From contig NZ_RWIR01000003.1 of the NCBI RefSeq assembly GCF_009764265.1, positions 1 through 38,847 of the forward strand: a stretch of DNA of 38,847 nt, written 5' to 3'. The stretch comes from Pseudomonas sp. PB101. Lineage in GTDB: Bacteria > Pseudomonadota > Gammaproteobacteria > Pseudomonadales > Pseudomonadaceae. The notes below the pieces were generated by a model. It was not told where the DNA came from. It saw nothing but the letters and a program-made list of their open reading frames with translations, and ran no database searches. A program made the translations under genes and the position numbers. This document shows positions 17,213-28,712 of this stretch, in pieces. Numbering within the stretch: the first letter of the stretch is position 1; the number at the start of each line of letters is the position of its first letter.

Positions 17213-18795
17213 GATGCAGCCCCCGTTTCGGCAACCACCGGTACGGCGTCACGCACGGCGTCCTGTTTGAAGAACAACGCCAGCCGCTGCTGCACCGGCG
17301 CGAAGCTGCAATACGCCTGCATGCGTTCGCTGGCCGCATCCGCCATGACCTGCCAGGCATCCGTCCGGTTCTTTGCCATGGCGTAGCTGTTCTCGTAAGC
17401 GCTTTTCAACGAGCCCCAATCCGGACGGTGGCGCAAGGTGCGATAGAGAATGCGCGCGTCTTCCGGCCAGATCGTCGGCTCCTGGCTGGACTTGACCACG
17501 AACGCCACGCGCTCGTCGATGTAGTCGCGCATCGCCGTGTGGTTCGGCGCGATCACGGGCCGCGCGCAGGACATGAACTCCATCAGCGGCAGGCACAGGC
17601 CTTCGCAGCGAGAAGCGTTGACGTAGTAACTCGCCGCGCCATAGAGGCGGGCGAACTGCTCGTCCTGCAGATAACCGTGCATGACCACCACGCGACAGGC
17701 GAAGGGCGAGAGCTGGGACAGCAAGGTCATGAGCTCGACGTAATAGGTCGACAGGTCGTTCTGGGTCATCTTCAACACGAGCGTGGCGTCTTGCACATCA
17801 CGCAGCGCCCAGCAGAAAGCCGTGATCAGGTGGTGCCAGTTCTTGCGCCCGTCATCGGGGTTGAACACGCTGACATAGATGACCCCGTCGACCGTGATTT
17901 CGACCGTTTCGCTGGTATCGGGGAAAGCCGCCTGCGGATGTTCATCCTGCACGGGGGCTGCGCTGATTGCAGGTTCCTCGGCAACGGGCGCTTCGCAGAC
18001 TGGTGGCTCGACCGGCAGCGCTGGCCGCGTCCGAAGCCTGGCCAGCCATGGGCGAACGGCATCCGGCACCAGGTCACGAGCGGTTTCGCGGTACCACATC
18101 ACCAGGTAATGCCTGGTGATGAAGAGGCGTCGACGCAGGGTCAACGGCGGCGCGGGTTGAGGTGCCGGTTCGGGCTCCGGTTCCGGTACCGGCTCAACGA
18201 TTTCCACTGGCGGTTGCTCGATGATCGGTGCGATCAAACCATCGGCGGACAACCCCATTGTGCGGCTGTCCAGGATGCAACCCTTGATCTGCAGCGTGGC
18301 ACCGGCGTTCACCGGCGTGCCGGGATACTGCTGGCGAATGTCGGCGAAGCGCTCCCACAAAGGCGTCGGCAGCACCAGCACCGGAAAGTCGTCGCCCAGG
18401 GTGCGGCGGATGGCTTCGGCGGTATGGGTGGACAAGGTGATCACCCGTCCCAGGCGTGCCAGCGTGCGGCTCCAATCCTGTCGCGGATCGTTGTCCCAGT
18501 GCTCGGCGGGAATGGTGTCGAACTCCCAGGCGACCACGCACACCATCGGGCATTGCAGGTCGGTGGGGGTCTTGTGCGGTGGCGCGAACGAAATGAACAG
18601 GCAGTCCTGGCCGGCCTGCTGCAACTGCCGGTACAGCGGATCGACCTCGGCGGCCGATGACACCACATGCACCGGTCCGAGGCTTTCGAACAATGGTCGA
18701 TAGGCCTTGAGCACGAAGTAGTAACTGTACTCGGGACGGCCGAGACTCTGGCTGATGGAGCTGTCGTTGACGTCGGAATAAAGAATGAAATTCAT
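17206..18795 (-). CDS. Glycosyltransferase, GT4-like, with a Pro/Glu-rich insert (PA5455-like)
   Basis: A 529-residue glycosyltransferase, first gene of the minus-strand modification operon. The start at MNFILYSD (18795) is chosen by alignment with the paralogue downstream; a start at 18819 is also open. Shared features are LGRPEYSYYFVLK, VAWEFDTIP, NPDDGRKNW and the EX7E motif (EGLCLPLME) with FMSCARPVIAP. Between the two Rossmann halves (about residues 190-295) lies an insert absent from the paralogue: an acidic PEPEPEPAPQPAPP run, then a basic aromatic stretch (RRRLFITRHYLVMWYR) that could form an amphipathic membrane-facing helix, then another Pro-rich linker. It probably acts at the inner membrane on the polysaccharide chain. 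Confidence 0.83.
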   Translation of the reverse strand: MNFILYSDVNDSSISQSLGRPEYSYYFVLKAYRPLFESLGPVHVVSSAAEVDPLYRQLQQAGQDCLFISFAPPHKTPTDLQCPMVCVVAWEFDTIPAEHWDNDPRQDWSRTLARLGRVITLSTHTAEAIRRTLGDDFPVLVLPTPLWERFADIRQQYPGTPVNAGATLQIKGCILDSRTMGLSADGLIAPIIEQPPVEIVEPVPEPEPEPAPQPAPPLTLRRRLFITRHYLVMWYRETARDLVPDAVRPWLARLRTRPALPVEPPVCEAPVAEEPAISAAPVQDEHPQAAFPDTSETVEITVDGVIYVSVFNPDDGRKNWHHLITAFCWALRDVQDATLVLKMTQNDLSTYYVELMTLLSQLSPFACRVVVMHGYLQDEQFARLYGAASYYVNASRCEGLCLPLMEFMSCARPVIAPNHTAMRDYIDERVAFVVKSSQEPTIWPEDARILYRTLRHRPDWGSLKSAYENSYAMAKNRTDAWQVMADAASERMQAYCSFAPVQQRLALFFKQDAVRDAVPVVAETGAASC

Positions 18796-19199
18796 GGCAT
18801 CCCACGGTGACGCCGCCATCCCGGCAGCCTCACGCTATGACGGGGAGGATACGGTTCGAGCCAGTGTTGACTGACGCTCGTCCATCGTCTTCCTGCCCGT
18901 CTACGTTCTTGTTTTAGTGGTCAGTTTCTCGCAGTTTCGAAGCGACGCTGCCGAACCCCGGGTAATCGTGACGAGGGGCATTCTAACCACATCCGTTGAG
19001 GATTCGTGAACCGCCCGGCGAGAATAAATCGGGCTACTCTGACGAGAACTGACCAGTCACGGTTGGACCTGTTGAAATTGCCGAGCAAATGGCACAGATT
19101 GGCTACCAAACAACTACAACAAACATTTCACCTGTCTTTCGAACCACCCTGTTGGTTCGTTGATTTTTCCGTAAAGCCTGTGGGAATTGGGTGAAATAC
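18796..19199. promoter_or_regulatory. Divergent intergenic region between the two CPA operons
   Basis: It carries the promoters of both polysaccharide operons and holds no gene. It is AT-richer than its surroundings. An imperfect inverted repeat GGTCAGTTTCTCG (18919-18931) / CGAGAACTGACC (19043-19054) flanks the centre and could be a shared operator. No -35/-10 pair was clear enough to call. Confidence 0.4.
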
Positions 19200-21100
<1,901 letters not shown>

Positions 21101-21103
21101 GCC

Positions 21104-22546
21104 ATGCTGATTCCCGTGATTCTCTCCGGCGGTGCCGGGACAAGGTTGTGGCCGGTGTCGCGCGAAGGCCATCCCAAACCGTTCATGGCCTTGCCCGACG
21201 GCCAGTCGCTGCTGGGCAAGACCTATCGGCGTGCCGCCGAGCTGCTCGACGGCTGGGGCGATATCGTCACGGTGACCAACCGCGAGTACTACTTCCAGAG
21301 CAAGGATCATTTTCGGGACGCACACCTTGGCCGCCATCGCGGGCACTTCCTGCTGGAGCCAACGGGGCGCAATACGGCGCCGGCGATTGCCGCCGCCGCC
21401 CTCTCGCTGCAAGCCCTGCATGGCGACGACGCGATCATGCTGGTGATGCCCGCCGACCACCTGATCGTCAATGTCGAGGCGTTGAAGGACGCGGTCGAGC
21501 ATGCCGTGACGCTGGCCAGGCGCGGTCACCTGGTGACTTTCGGCGTGGTGCCGACGGCGCCGGAAACCGGTTTTGGCTACATTGAAGCCGGCACACCGCT
21601 GGACGACAAAGGCGCTGCCGGCGTGCGGCGTTTCGTCGAAAAGCCCGACCTGCAAACCGCGACGCATTACGTGGAAAGCGGCAACTTCCTGTGGAACTCC
21701 GGGATGTTCTGCTTCTCGGTCGCCACTCTGCTGGCCGAATTGCAAACCCATGCGCCGACGTTGCTGGAGCAGACGCAAACCTGCATGACCGCCAGCGCGG
21801 CGATGGAAAACGATGGGGGCTTGCAACAGGAACTGTCACCGGCGCTGTTTGGCGAGATCATGGACATTTCCATCGACTATGCGTTGATGGAGCGCTCCGA
21901 CAAGGTGGTCGTCGTGCCCGCCCGTTTCGACTGGAGCGACATCGGCTCCTGGGGTGCGGTGGCCGCGCTGGTACCGGCGGATGCACAGAACAACCGCGCC
22001 GTCGGCGAGTCGATTTTCATCGACAGCCACAACAATTTCGTCCAGAGCGATAACCGCCTGGTAGCGACCGTTGGCGTGGATAACCTGATCATCGTCGACA
22101 CCGCCGACGCGGTGCTGGTGGCCCACGCCGACCGCGCCCAGGATGTGCGCCGGGTGGCCAGGCAACTCAAGGACAAAGAGCACGAAGCCTATCGCCTGCA
22201 CCGTACGGTCAGCCGGCCCTGGGGCACCTACACCGTGCTGGAGGAAGGCCCGCGCTTCAAGATCAAGCGCATCGTGGTCAAGCCCGGCGCCAAGTTGTCA
22301 TTGCAGATGCACCACCATCGCAATGAACACTGGGTGGTGGTCGAAGGCATGGCCAAGGTCACCAACAACGGCACCGGCACTCATCTGGTGGCCAAGAACG
22401 AATCGACCTTCATTGCCGCCGGTCACAAGCATCGCCTGGAGAATCCCGGCGTGATCGACCTTGTGATCATCGAAGTGCAAAGCGGCGAATACCTGGGAGA
22501 GGACGACATCGTCCGCTTCGAAGATCAATACGGGCGGACGGATTGA
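21104..22546 (+). CDS. wbpW: Mannose-1-phosphate guanylyltransferase / mannose-6-phosphate isomerase
   Basis: A 480-residue bifunctional type II PMI-GMP enzyme supplying GDP-mannose. The N-terminal nucleotidyltransferase has GGAGTRLWPVSREGHPKPF (pyrophosphorylase signature; Pro where the usual consensus has Gln) and the sugar-phosphate site FVEKP. The C-terminal cupin-type isomerase has QMHHHRNEHWVVV, with metal-binding His and Glu. It lies between gmd and wzm in the D-rhamnan operon, the wbpW position in P. aeruginosa. Paralogues such as algA or pslB cannot be excluded by sequence alone, but the context favours wbpW. Confidence 0.94.
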   Translation: MLIPVILSGGAGTRLWPVSREGHPKPFMALPDGQSLLGKTYRRAAELLDGWGDIVTVTNREYYFQSKDHFRDAHLGRHRGHFLLEPTGRNTAPAIAAAALSLQALHGDDAIMLVMPADHLIVNVEALKDAVEHAVTLARRGHLVTFGVVPTAPETGFGYIEAGTPLDDKGAAGVRRFVEKPDLQTATHYVESGNFLWNSGMFCFSVATLLAELQTHAPTLLEQTQTCMTASAAMENDGGLQQELSPALFGEIMDISIDYALMERSDKVVVVPARFDWSDIGSWGAVAALVPADAQNNRAVGESIFIDSHNNFVQSDNRLVATVGVDNLIIVDTADAVLVAHADRAQDVRRVARQLKDKEHEAYRLHRTVSRPWGTYTVLEEGPRFKIKRIVVKPGAKLSLQMHHHRNEHWVVVEGMAKVTNNGTGTHLVAKNESTFIAAGHKHRLENPGVIDLVIIEVQSGEYLGEDDIVRFEDQYGRTD

Positions 22547-23344
22547 ATGCTGCGTAATCTTTACCAATCGCTGTGGAGTTACCGGGGTTTCATCCTCGGC
22601 AGTGTCAAACGAGAGTTTCAGGCGCGATACCGCAACTCGCTGTTCGGTGCCTTGTGGACCGTGCTCAATCCGTTGTCGATGATCCTCGTCTACACAGTGA
22701 TCTTTTCCACCATCATGCGCGCCCGCTTGCCGGGCGTGGATGACAGCTTGGCCTACAGCGTCTACCTGTGCGCCGGCCTGCTGACCTGGGGCCTGTTCGC
22801 CGAGATCACCACGCGCAGCCAGAGCATGTTCCTGGAAAACGCCAACCTGCTGAAGAAAATCAGCTTCCCGCGCATCTGTCTGCCGGTCATCGTGCTGCTC
22901 AATGCCGGGATCAACTTCGCGATCATCCTCGGTTTGTTCCTCGGTTTCCTGCTGATCAGCGGACGGCTGCCCGGCATGGCGCTGCTGGCGCTGGTGCCGT
23001 TGCTGATCCTGCAAGTGCTGTTCGCGGCGGGGCTGGGGATGATCCTGGGCGTGCTCAACGTGTTCTTTCGCGACGTCGGGCAGTTTTTCGGCATCTGCCT
23101 GCAATTCTGGTTCTGGCTGACGCCGATCGTTTATCCGCTGTCGATCCTGCCGTCGGGCATCCAGAGCCTTATCGGGCTGAACCCGATGACGGCACTGATG
23201 AACAGCTACCAGAACCTGTTTCTCCATAACCAATGGCCAGACTGGGGCTCGCTGGTGCCGTTGCTGGTAATCGGCCTGTTGTTCTGTGGGATCGCGCTGC
23301 GGCTGTTCCGCCAGCGTGTCGGTGAAATGGTGGACGAGCTCTGA
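22547..23344 (+). CDS. wzm: ABC transporter permease for the D-rhamnan O-polysaccharide
   Basis: A 265-residue ABC-2 type inner-membrane protein with about six transmembrane segments; the N-terminal cytoplasmic part carries VKREFQARYRNSLFGALWTVLNP-like sequence typical of Wzm/TagG/KpsM permeases. It starts immediately after the wbpW stop and its own stop overlaps wzt (TGATG), so the two transporter subunits are coupled. It forms the channel for undecaprenyl-linked D-rhamnan. Confidence 0.95.
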   Translation: MLRNLYQSLWSYRGFILGSVKREFQARYRNSLFGALWTVLNPLSMILVYTVIFSTIMRARLPGVDDSLAYSVYLCAGLLTWGLFAEITTRSQSMFLENANLLKKISFPRICLPVIVLLNAGINFAIILGLFLGFLLISGRLPGMALLALVPLLILQVLFAAGLGMILGVLNVFFRDVGQFFGICLQFWFWLTPIVYPLSILPSGIQSLIGLNPMTALMNSYQNLFLHNQWPDWGSLVPLLVIGLLFCGIALRLFRQRVGEMVDEL

Positions 23345-24603
23345 TGGGACATATACGTGTCAGTGGCCTGGGCAAGGCCTACAAGCAGTACCCCAATCGC
23401 TGGAGCCGGCTGTTCGAATGGCTGGTGCCCTTCTCCCCCACCCGGCATCAGTTGCACTGGGTGCTGCAGGGGGTCGATTTCGAGATTCAGCCGGGCGAAG
23501 CCGTGGGCATCGTCGGGGTCAACGGCGCCGGCAAAAGCACGCTGTTGAAAATGATCACCGGCACCACCCAGCCCACCTGCGGCGACATCCAGCTGCAAGG
23601 TCGCGTAGCGGCGTTGCTGGAACTGGGCATGGGCTTCCACCCGGATTTCACCGGTCGGCAGAACACCTTCATGGCCGGCCAGTTGCTCGGCATGCAGGTC
23701 GAAGAAATCGAAGCGCTGATGCCGGAAATCGAGAGCTTCGCCGAAATCGGCGAGGCCATCGACCATCAGGTCCGCACCTATTCGAGCGGCATGCAGATGC
23801 GCCTGGCGTTCAGCGTGGCCACCGCGCGGCGACCGGACATCCTGATCGTCGATGAAGCGCTGTCCGTGGGTGACGCCTACTTCCAGCACAAAAGCTTCGA
23901 TCGCATCCGCAACTTCCGCAAGGCCGGCACCACGTTGCTGATCGTGTCCCATGACCGCTCGGCGATCCAGTCGATCTGCGACACCGCGATCCTCCTGGAA
24001 AACGGGCGCATGGCCATGCGCGGCAAACCCGAAGAAGTGATGGACTACTACAACGCCATGCTCGCCCAGCGCGAAGGCCAGACCGTGCGCCAGGAAATGC
24101 TTGCCAACGGGCAGGTGCAAACCATTTCCGGGACAGGCGAAGCGGGCATTCTCAGCGTCCGCCTGCTTGACCCCAAGGGCCGTTCGGTGGAAGTGGCAGA
24201 AGTCGGTCAGGCGATGGTCCTGGAGGTGCAGGTCGAGGTGCGCCAGGACATCGAGCGGCTGATTCTCGGTTTCATGATCAAGGATCGCCTCGGCCAGCCC
24301 ATGTACGGCATCAACACCCACCGGGTCGACAAAGCCCTCACCGACCTGAGTGCCGGCGAACGCATCACTTACCGCTTTGCCTTCGACATGCGCCTGGGCA
24401 AGGGCAACTATTCGGTGGCCCTGAGCCTGTCGCGACTGGATTCGCACCTGGATCGCAATTTCGAATGGCGTGACTACGGGCTGGTCTTCCACGTGATCAA
24501 TAATCGCCAGGAGGACTTTGTCGGTTGTTCCTGGCTCGAAGCGCAGACCAGTGTTACCCGCTCCAGCGAAAACCTGGCGAAAACCGTTGGAGTGACGCAA
24601 TGA
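23344..24603 (+). CDS. wzt: ABC transporter ATPase with C-terminal glycan-recognition domain
   Basis: A 419-residue ATPase. The nucleotide-binding domain (about 1-245) has Walker A GVNGAGKST, the ABC signature YSSGMQMRL, Walker B DILIVDEAL and the switch His in VSHDRS. A C-terminal beta-rich domain (about 265-400) corresponds to the Wzt carbohydrate-binding module that, in characterised systems, recognises the capped non-reducing end before export. This links the transporter to the capping and modifying enzymes of the divergent operon. Overlaps wbpX by 4 bp. Confidence 0.95.
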   Translation: MGHIRVSGLGKAYKQYPNRWSRLFEWLVPFSPTRHQLHWVLQGVDFEIQPGEAVGIVGVNGAGKSTLLKMITGTTQPTCGDIQLQGRVAALLELGMGFHPDFTGRQNTFMAGQLLGMQVEEIEALMPEIESFAEIGEAIDHQVRTYSSGMQMRLAFSVATARRPDILIVDEALSVGDAYFQHKSFDRIRNFRKAGTTLLIVSHDRSAIQSICDTAILLENGRMAMRGKPEEVMDYYNAMLAQREGQTVRQEMLANGQVQTISGTGEAGILSVRLLDPKGRSVEVAEVGQAMVLEVQVEVRQDIERLILGFMIKDRLGQPMYGINTHRVDKALTDLSAGERITYRFAFDMRLGKGNYSVALSLSRLDSHLDRNFEWRDYGLVFHVINNRQEDFVGCSWLEAQTSVTRSSENLAKTVGVTQ

Positions 24604-25976
24604 CCAGACTGTTGGTTGAATGTACCTACGTTTTCGAACACCCCGATGCCAACTCGGGCATTCAGCGGGTCGTTCGCAACGTGATCCAGCAATTGCCGGC
24701 CGCGGACGCCCGGCGTGAATGCATTCCGGTGGTGATGATCAATGGCGCGTTGTTCGAGGTGAAAAGCCTGGCGCCCTTGCCCACCGTCAAAGTGGACCTG
24801 ACGAGCCTGCGGGTGAAGCTCGAACAGATCGCCAATCTGTTCTGGCTGCGCCACCGCACGCTGGAACGACGCCGGCCGTTCAGCACATCGAAGTTCGCCC
24901 GCCTGGTGCTTTACGTCGGTTGCCGCCTGACCGCGTTCGCCTGCCTGAGCCTGCCGATACGCCTGCTCGACCGGGTACTCAAGGGCAAGCCGGTGCCCGA
25001 GCGCTGCGTGCCATTGCAGCATCGCGCCGGCGATCAACTGGTGCTGCTGGACTCGTCCTGGCACGCCAACTTCTTCCCCCTGGCCGAGCAACTCAAGCGT
25101 GACGGGGTCGGCATCATTTCGGTGATCTACGACCTGATTCCCCTGACCCACCCGCAGTTCTGCGACGCCGGGCTGGTGAAGGTGTTCAACGAATGGTTCG
25201 ACTGGATCGCCCGCACCGCCGATGGCTACGTGGCGATCTCGACCACCATCCGCGACGAGGTTCGTCAGGAGATGACCCGCAGGATCGGTGCCGCGCAGGT
25301 TCAGCAGCGCTGGTTCGACTACTTTCACCTGGGCTCCGAACTCGACCTGAGCGATGCCCGTTCAGCCGTCGACCCGGGGCTGCTGCAGATGTTCAAGTCA
25401 AAAGACCCGGTATTCCTGATGGTCAGCACCATCGAACCGCGCAAGAACCATGCGTATCTGCTGGACGCATTCGAGCGCGCCTGGGCCGCCGGGTCCAGGG
25501 CGCGGTTGTGCATCGTCGGCAAGATCGGCTGGAAGTGCGAGGCGCTGGTCGAGCGTATCCGCCAGCATCCGCAGTTGAACCAGCGCTTGTTCATGTTCAA
25601 CACGCTTTCGGACAAGAGCCTGGAGCACGCCTATACCCACGCGACCTCGCTGGTGTTCCCGTCCTACGTCGAAGGCTTCGGTTTGCCGCTGGTGGAAGCC
25701 ATGCAGCGAGGCCTGCCGGCAATGGCCAGCGACATCCCGGTGTTCCGCGAAATCGGTGGCGAGTACATGGCGTATTTCGACCTCGACGACCCGCAGAACC
25801 TCGCCGACATGGTCATCGACATGGAGAGTGGCGGCGCATTTCCCGCGCCCCTCGACCTGGACGATTGGCGCTGGCTGAGCTGGCGCGAGGCGAGTGCGCA
25901 ACTGGTCGAACGCATCCAGCGCAACCTGCACAGCGATGCGCAGGTGCCTGAGAGTCAGCATGCGCATTGCCCTTAA
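24600..25976 (+). CDS. wbpX: D-rhamnosyltransferase WbpX-type
   Basis: A 458-residue GT4-family glycosyltransferase. The ATG at 24600-24602 overlaps the wzt stop; a longer frame to 24525 is just wzt-overlapping extension. The N-terminus TRLLVECTYVFEHPDANSG is followed by a donor-site TIEPRKNH segment and the EX7E motif (EGFGLPLVE) with AMQRGLPAMASD. In P. aeruginosa, WbpX adds alpha-1,2-linked D-rhamnose in the trisaccharide repeat; the same role is inferred here from family and position. Its end overlaps wbpY by 17 bp. Confidence 0.9.
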   Translation: MTRLLVECTYVFEHPDANSGIQRVVRNVIQQLPAADARRECIPVVMINGALFEVKSLAPLPTVKVDLTSLRVKLEQIANLFWLRHRTLERRRPFSTSKFARLVLYVGCRLTAFACLSLPIRLLDRVLKGKPVPERCVPLQHRAGDQLVLLDSSWHANFFPLAEQLKRDGVGIISVIYDLIPLTHPQFCDAGLVKVFNEWFDWIARTADGYVAISTTIRDEVRQEMTRRIGAAQVQQRWFDYFHLGSELDLSDARSAVDPGLLQMFKSKDPVFLMVSTIEPRKNHAYLLDAFERAWAAGSRARLCIVGKIGWKCEALVERIRQHPQLNQRLFMFNTLSDKSLEHAYTHATSLVFPSYVEGFGLPLVEAMQRGLPAMASDIPVFREIGGEYMAYFDLDDPQNLADMVIDMESGGAFPAPLDLDDWRWLSWREASAQLVERIQRNLHSDAQVPESQHAHCP

Positions 25977-27090
25977 CGCCCGCATCCTCCAGGCCCCGCG
26001 CACAGGCATCGGCCACTACGTCGCCGAACTGGCGACGGCCCTGGCCCACGAGCCGGACGTCGAGTTGTCGTTGTTCCATGGCTGGGGCTGGAGTTCGACC
26101 CTGCCTGAGGCGGCAATGCCCGGCTACTCGCGTTTGACGCCGTTGCTGCGACAGGTTCCGGGGGCCTATCAGGCGCGGCGCTGGCTGGAGCAGAAGCGTT
26201 TCGACCAGCGCCCCTCCCAGGCCATCGATCTGTATCACGAACCGAGTTTGTGGCCATTGTCGTTCGATGGCCCGACCGTCATCACCCTGCATGACCTGAC
26301 CCACCTGCACTATCCCGACAGCCAGCCACCGGCACGCCTGCGCGAAATCGAGCGGCGCCTTGCCGACGGCGTACATCGGGCGCGGCTGATCCTGACCGAC
26401 TCGCAGCACATCGCCAATGAAGCGCAGGCCTGGTTCGCGCTGCCGGCCGAACGCTTCGTGGTGGCACCGCTGGGTGTGGCCGCACGGTTCCACCCGCGTG
26501 AACCCGAGGCCATCGACCGGGTCCTCAAGGCCCATGGCGTCGAGGCACGGGAGTATTTTCTGTGCGTCGGCACCCTGGAGCCGCGCAAGAACCTGACCCA
26601 GGCCCTGCGCGCCCATGCGCTGCTGCCGGAACCCGTGCGCCAGCGTTTTCCCTTGCTGATCGCCGGCATGGCCGGCTGGCAGCGCCAGCAGTTCAACGAC
26701 GAATTGGCTTCGGCCCTCGCCTCGGGTCATGTGTGCCTGCTGGGGTACCTGCCCGATGAAGATCTGGCGCAGTTGCTGGCCGGTGCCCGGGCGCTGGTCT
26801 TCCCTTCGTTGTACGAGGGCTTCGGTCTGCCGGTACTGGAAGCCATGGCCAGTGGCACCCCGGTGATTCTTACGGGTATATCGGCGATGCCGGAGGTGGC
26901 TGGCGATGCCGGCAACTACATCGAGGCGCACGACCCGGACACCTTGCGCGATGCCATGCAGCGGTTGATCGACGACCCGGCGCACTGGCAGGCCTGTCGC
27001 GAAGCGGGTTTGCAGCGGGCGAAGCTTTTTTCCTGGGAGCGTTGTGCGACGGTGACCGCCCGCGCCTACCGCCAGGCTATGGAGAACTGA
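25960..27090 (+). CDS. wbpY: D-rhamnosyltransferase WbpY-type
   Basis: A 376-residue GT4-family glycosyltransferase. The start at 25960 (MRIALNARIL) is chosen because it matches the family N-terminus (LNARILQAPRTGIGHYV); the longer frame to 25894 is wbpX overlap. It has GTLEPRKNL and EX7E in EGFGLPVLE followed by AMASGTPVI. In P. aeruginosa the homologue adds alpha-1,3-linked D-rhamnose to the chain. One base separates it from wbpZ. Confidence 0.9.
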   Translation: MRIALNARILQAPRTGIGHYVAELATALAHEPDVELSLFHGWGWSSTLPEAAMPGYSRLTPLLRQVPGAYQARRWLEQKRFDQRPSQAIDLYHEPSLWPLSFDGPTVITLHDLTHLHYPDSQPPARLREIERRLADGVHRARLILTDSQHIANEAQAWFALPAERFVVAPLGVAARFHPREPEAIDRVLKAHGVEAREYFLCVGTLEPRKNLTQALRAHALLPEPVRQRFPLLIAGMAGWQRQQFNDELASALASGHVCLLGYLPDEDLAQLLAGARALVFPSLYEGFGLPVLEAMASGTPVILTGISAMPEVAGDAGNYIEAHDPDTLRDAMQRLIDDPAHWQACREAGLQRAKLFSWERCATVTARAYRQAMEN

Positions 27091-27091
27091 T

Positions 27092-28222
27092 ATGCGCGTC
27101 CTGCACTTTTACAAAACCTATTTGCCCGACTCCATGGGCGGCATCGCGCAAGTCATTTTCCAAATGAGCGAAATTGGTGTGCGCCATGGTGTCGACAGCA
27201 CGGTGCTGACCCTGAGCAATAACCCGGCGCCAGGCGTGTTGCAGATCCGCGAGCACCAGGTGCATCAGGCCAGGATGGATTTTCAATTCGCCTCCACCGG
27301 TTTTTCCTACAGCGTGTTCAAGCAGTTTCGCGAACTCGCGGCTGAGGCCGACGTGGTCAACTACCACTTCCCCTGGCCCTTCATGGACTTGGTGCACTTT
27401 GCAAGCTCCACGAAAAAGCCCAGCGTGGTCAGTTACCACTCCGACATCATCCGCCAGCGCCATCTGCTCAAGCTGTACCGTCCATTGATGCGGCGGTTCC
27501 TGGACAGCGCCGATCGAATCGCCGTGGCGTCCCCCAACTACCTTCACACCAGCGATGTGCTCAAGGACTACCGGGACAAGACCCGGGTCATCACCTATGG
27601 CCTGGACAAGTCGAGTTATCCGAAGCACGACGCGGCCCGCACCGAGCGCTGGCGCCAGAAACTGGGGGACAAGTTCTTCCTGTTCGTCGGTGTGATGCGC
27701 TACTACAAGGGGCTGCACATCCTGCTGGAAGCGATGCTGGGATTGAACTATCCCGTGGTCATCGTCGGCGCCGGCCCGCTGGAAGCAGAGCTGCATGCCC
27801 AGGCGAAAGCGCTGGGGCTGCAGAACCTGCACTTCCTCGGCTTCCTCGACGATGAGGACAAGGTCGCACTGCTCGAGTTGAGTTATGCGGTGGTGTTCCC
27901 GTCGCACCTGCGCTCCGAAGCCTTCGGCATTTCGCTGCTGGAAGGCGCGATGTATGGCAAGCCGATGATCTCCAGTGAAATCGGCACGGGCACCAGTTAC
28001 ATCAACATCCATAACGAAACCGGGCTGGTGGTGCCGCCGAGCAATCCATTGGCGTTCCGTGAGGCGATGCGTACGCTGTGGGAAAACCCGGTGCTGGCCG
28101 CGCAAATGGGCGAGAAGGCGCAGGCCCGTTATCAGAGCCTGTTTACGGCGGACGAAATGGGGCGCAAATGGGCGGCCTTGTATGAAGAGCTGTTGGAAGA
28201 AAAAGCCCTCGCCTTCGCATGA
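27092..28222 (+). CDS. wbpZ: D-rhamnosyltransferase WbpZ-type (initial rhamnose)
   Basis: A 376-residue GT4-family glycosyltransferase. The N-terminal LHFYKTYLPDSMGGI loop is typical of this family, and the C-terminal half has FVGVMRYYKGLH and EX7E in EAFGISLLE followed by GAMYGKPMISSE. In P. aeruginosa WbpZ adds the first D-rhamnose to the lipid-linked GlcNAc primer. It is the last gene of the eight-gene operon. No clear intrinsic terminator follows. Confidence 0.91.
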   Translation: MRVLHFYKTYLPDSMGGIAQVIFQMSEIGVRHGVDSTVLTLSNNPAPGVLQIREHQVHQARMDFQFASTGFSYSVFKQFRELAAEADVVNYHFPWPFMDLVHFASSTKKPSVVSYHSDIIRQRHLLKLYRPLMRRFLDSADRIAVASPNYLHTSDVLKDYRDKTRVITYGLDKSSYPKHDAARTERWRQKLGDKFFLFVGVMRYYKGLHILLEAMLGLNYPVVIVGAGPLEAELHAQAKALGLQNLHFLGFLDDEDKVALLELSYAVVFPSHLRSEAFGISLLEGAMYGKPMISSEIGTGTSYINIHNETGLVVPPSNPLAFREAMRTLWENPVLAAQMGEKAQARYQSLFTADEMGRKWAALYEELLEEKALAFA

Positions 28223-28712
28223 GGTTTAGCTGGGATGTTTCTATTTCCGAATTTGGCCGGAGATAAACCCAAACATAGGCCCGAAGCGAAGTGAATTTAA
28301 GCGGGTTTATCCGAGTTTTTCCGAGTTGAAAAGTGAGATGAGACGAAACCAGTGTCCTGAGTGGTTATTTCAATAGCTAGTCGAAAAATCCAACTGCGCG
28401 AACCAGCCTTCCGCAGCGTGCTTCGAATACCGGATGGAACGGCGACTCAAATCAGGCTGCACACATTCGAAATCGGTGATAAAATGGAACGTTTTTGCCT
28501 GTCGAGCAGGTCGACTAATTACCCAGTAGGCCTGCAACCAACAGCCTAATACGCCCGATCTCCGACATCGTGTCTCGTGTGGAAAATGGCATAGGTGACA
28601 GTTTCTCGCCGGTGACTGGGGCGGAAAATTAAAGCTTTATGTGTGCATGCCCTGCATGGGAAAATAAACGACGACCTGGAGAGGGGTCGCAAACCAACCA
28701 AGGATTTTACGA
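28223..28712. other. AT-richer intergenic region before the acyltransferase-SGNH gene
   Basis: About 490 bases with no convincing gene; the short frames here lack ribosome binding sites. Base composition shifts to lower G+C in this stretch, marking the left boundary of the atypical segment. CAGTTTCTCGC at 28599-28609 repeats an 11-mer found at 18922-18932 in the other CPA intergenic region. The last bases supply the ribosome binding site (AAGGA) of the next gene. Confidence 0.4.

Noticed and set aside
14128..18660. Plus-strand frames 14128-15066, 15875-17386 and 17428-18660
   Set aside because: Antisense to the acyltransferase and glycosyltransferase genes, rich in Arg/Gln/His, without recognisable domains.
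28361..28549. 62-codon frame in the gap after wbpZ
   Set aside because: No ribosome binding site, no recognisable content, and it lies in an AT-rich non-coding-looking stretch.
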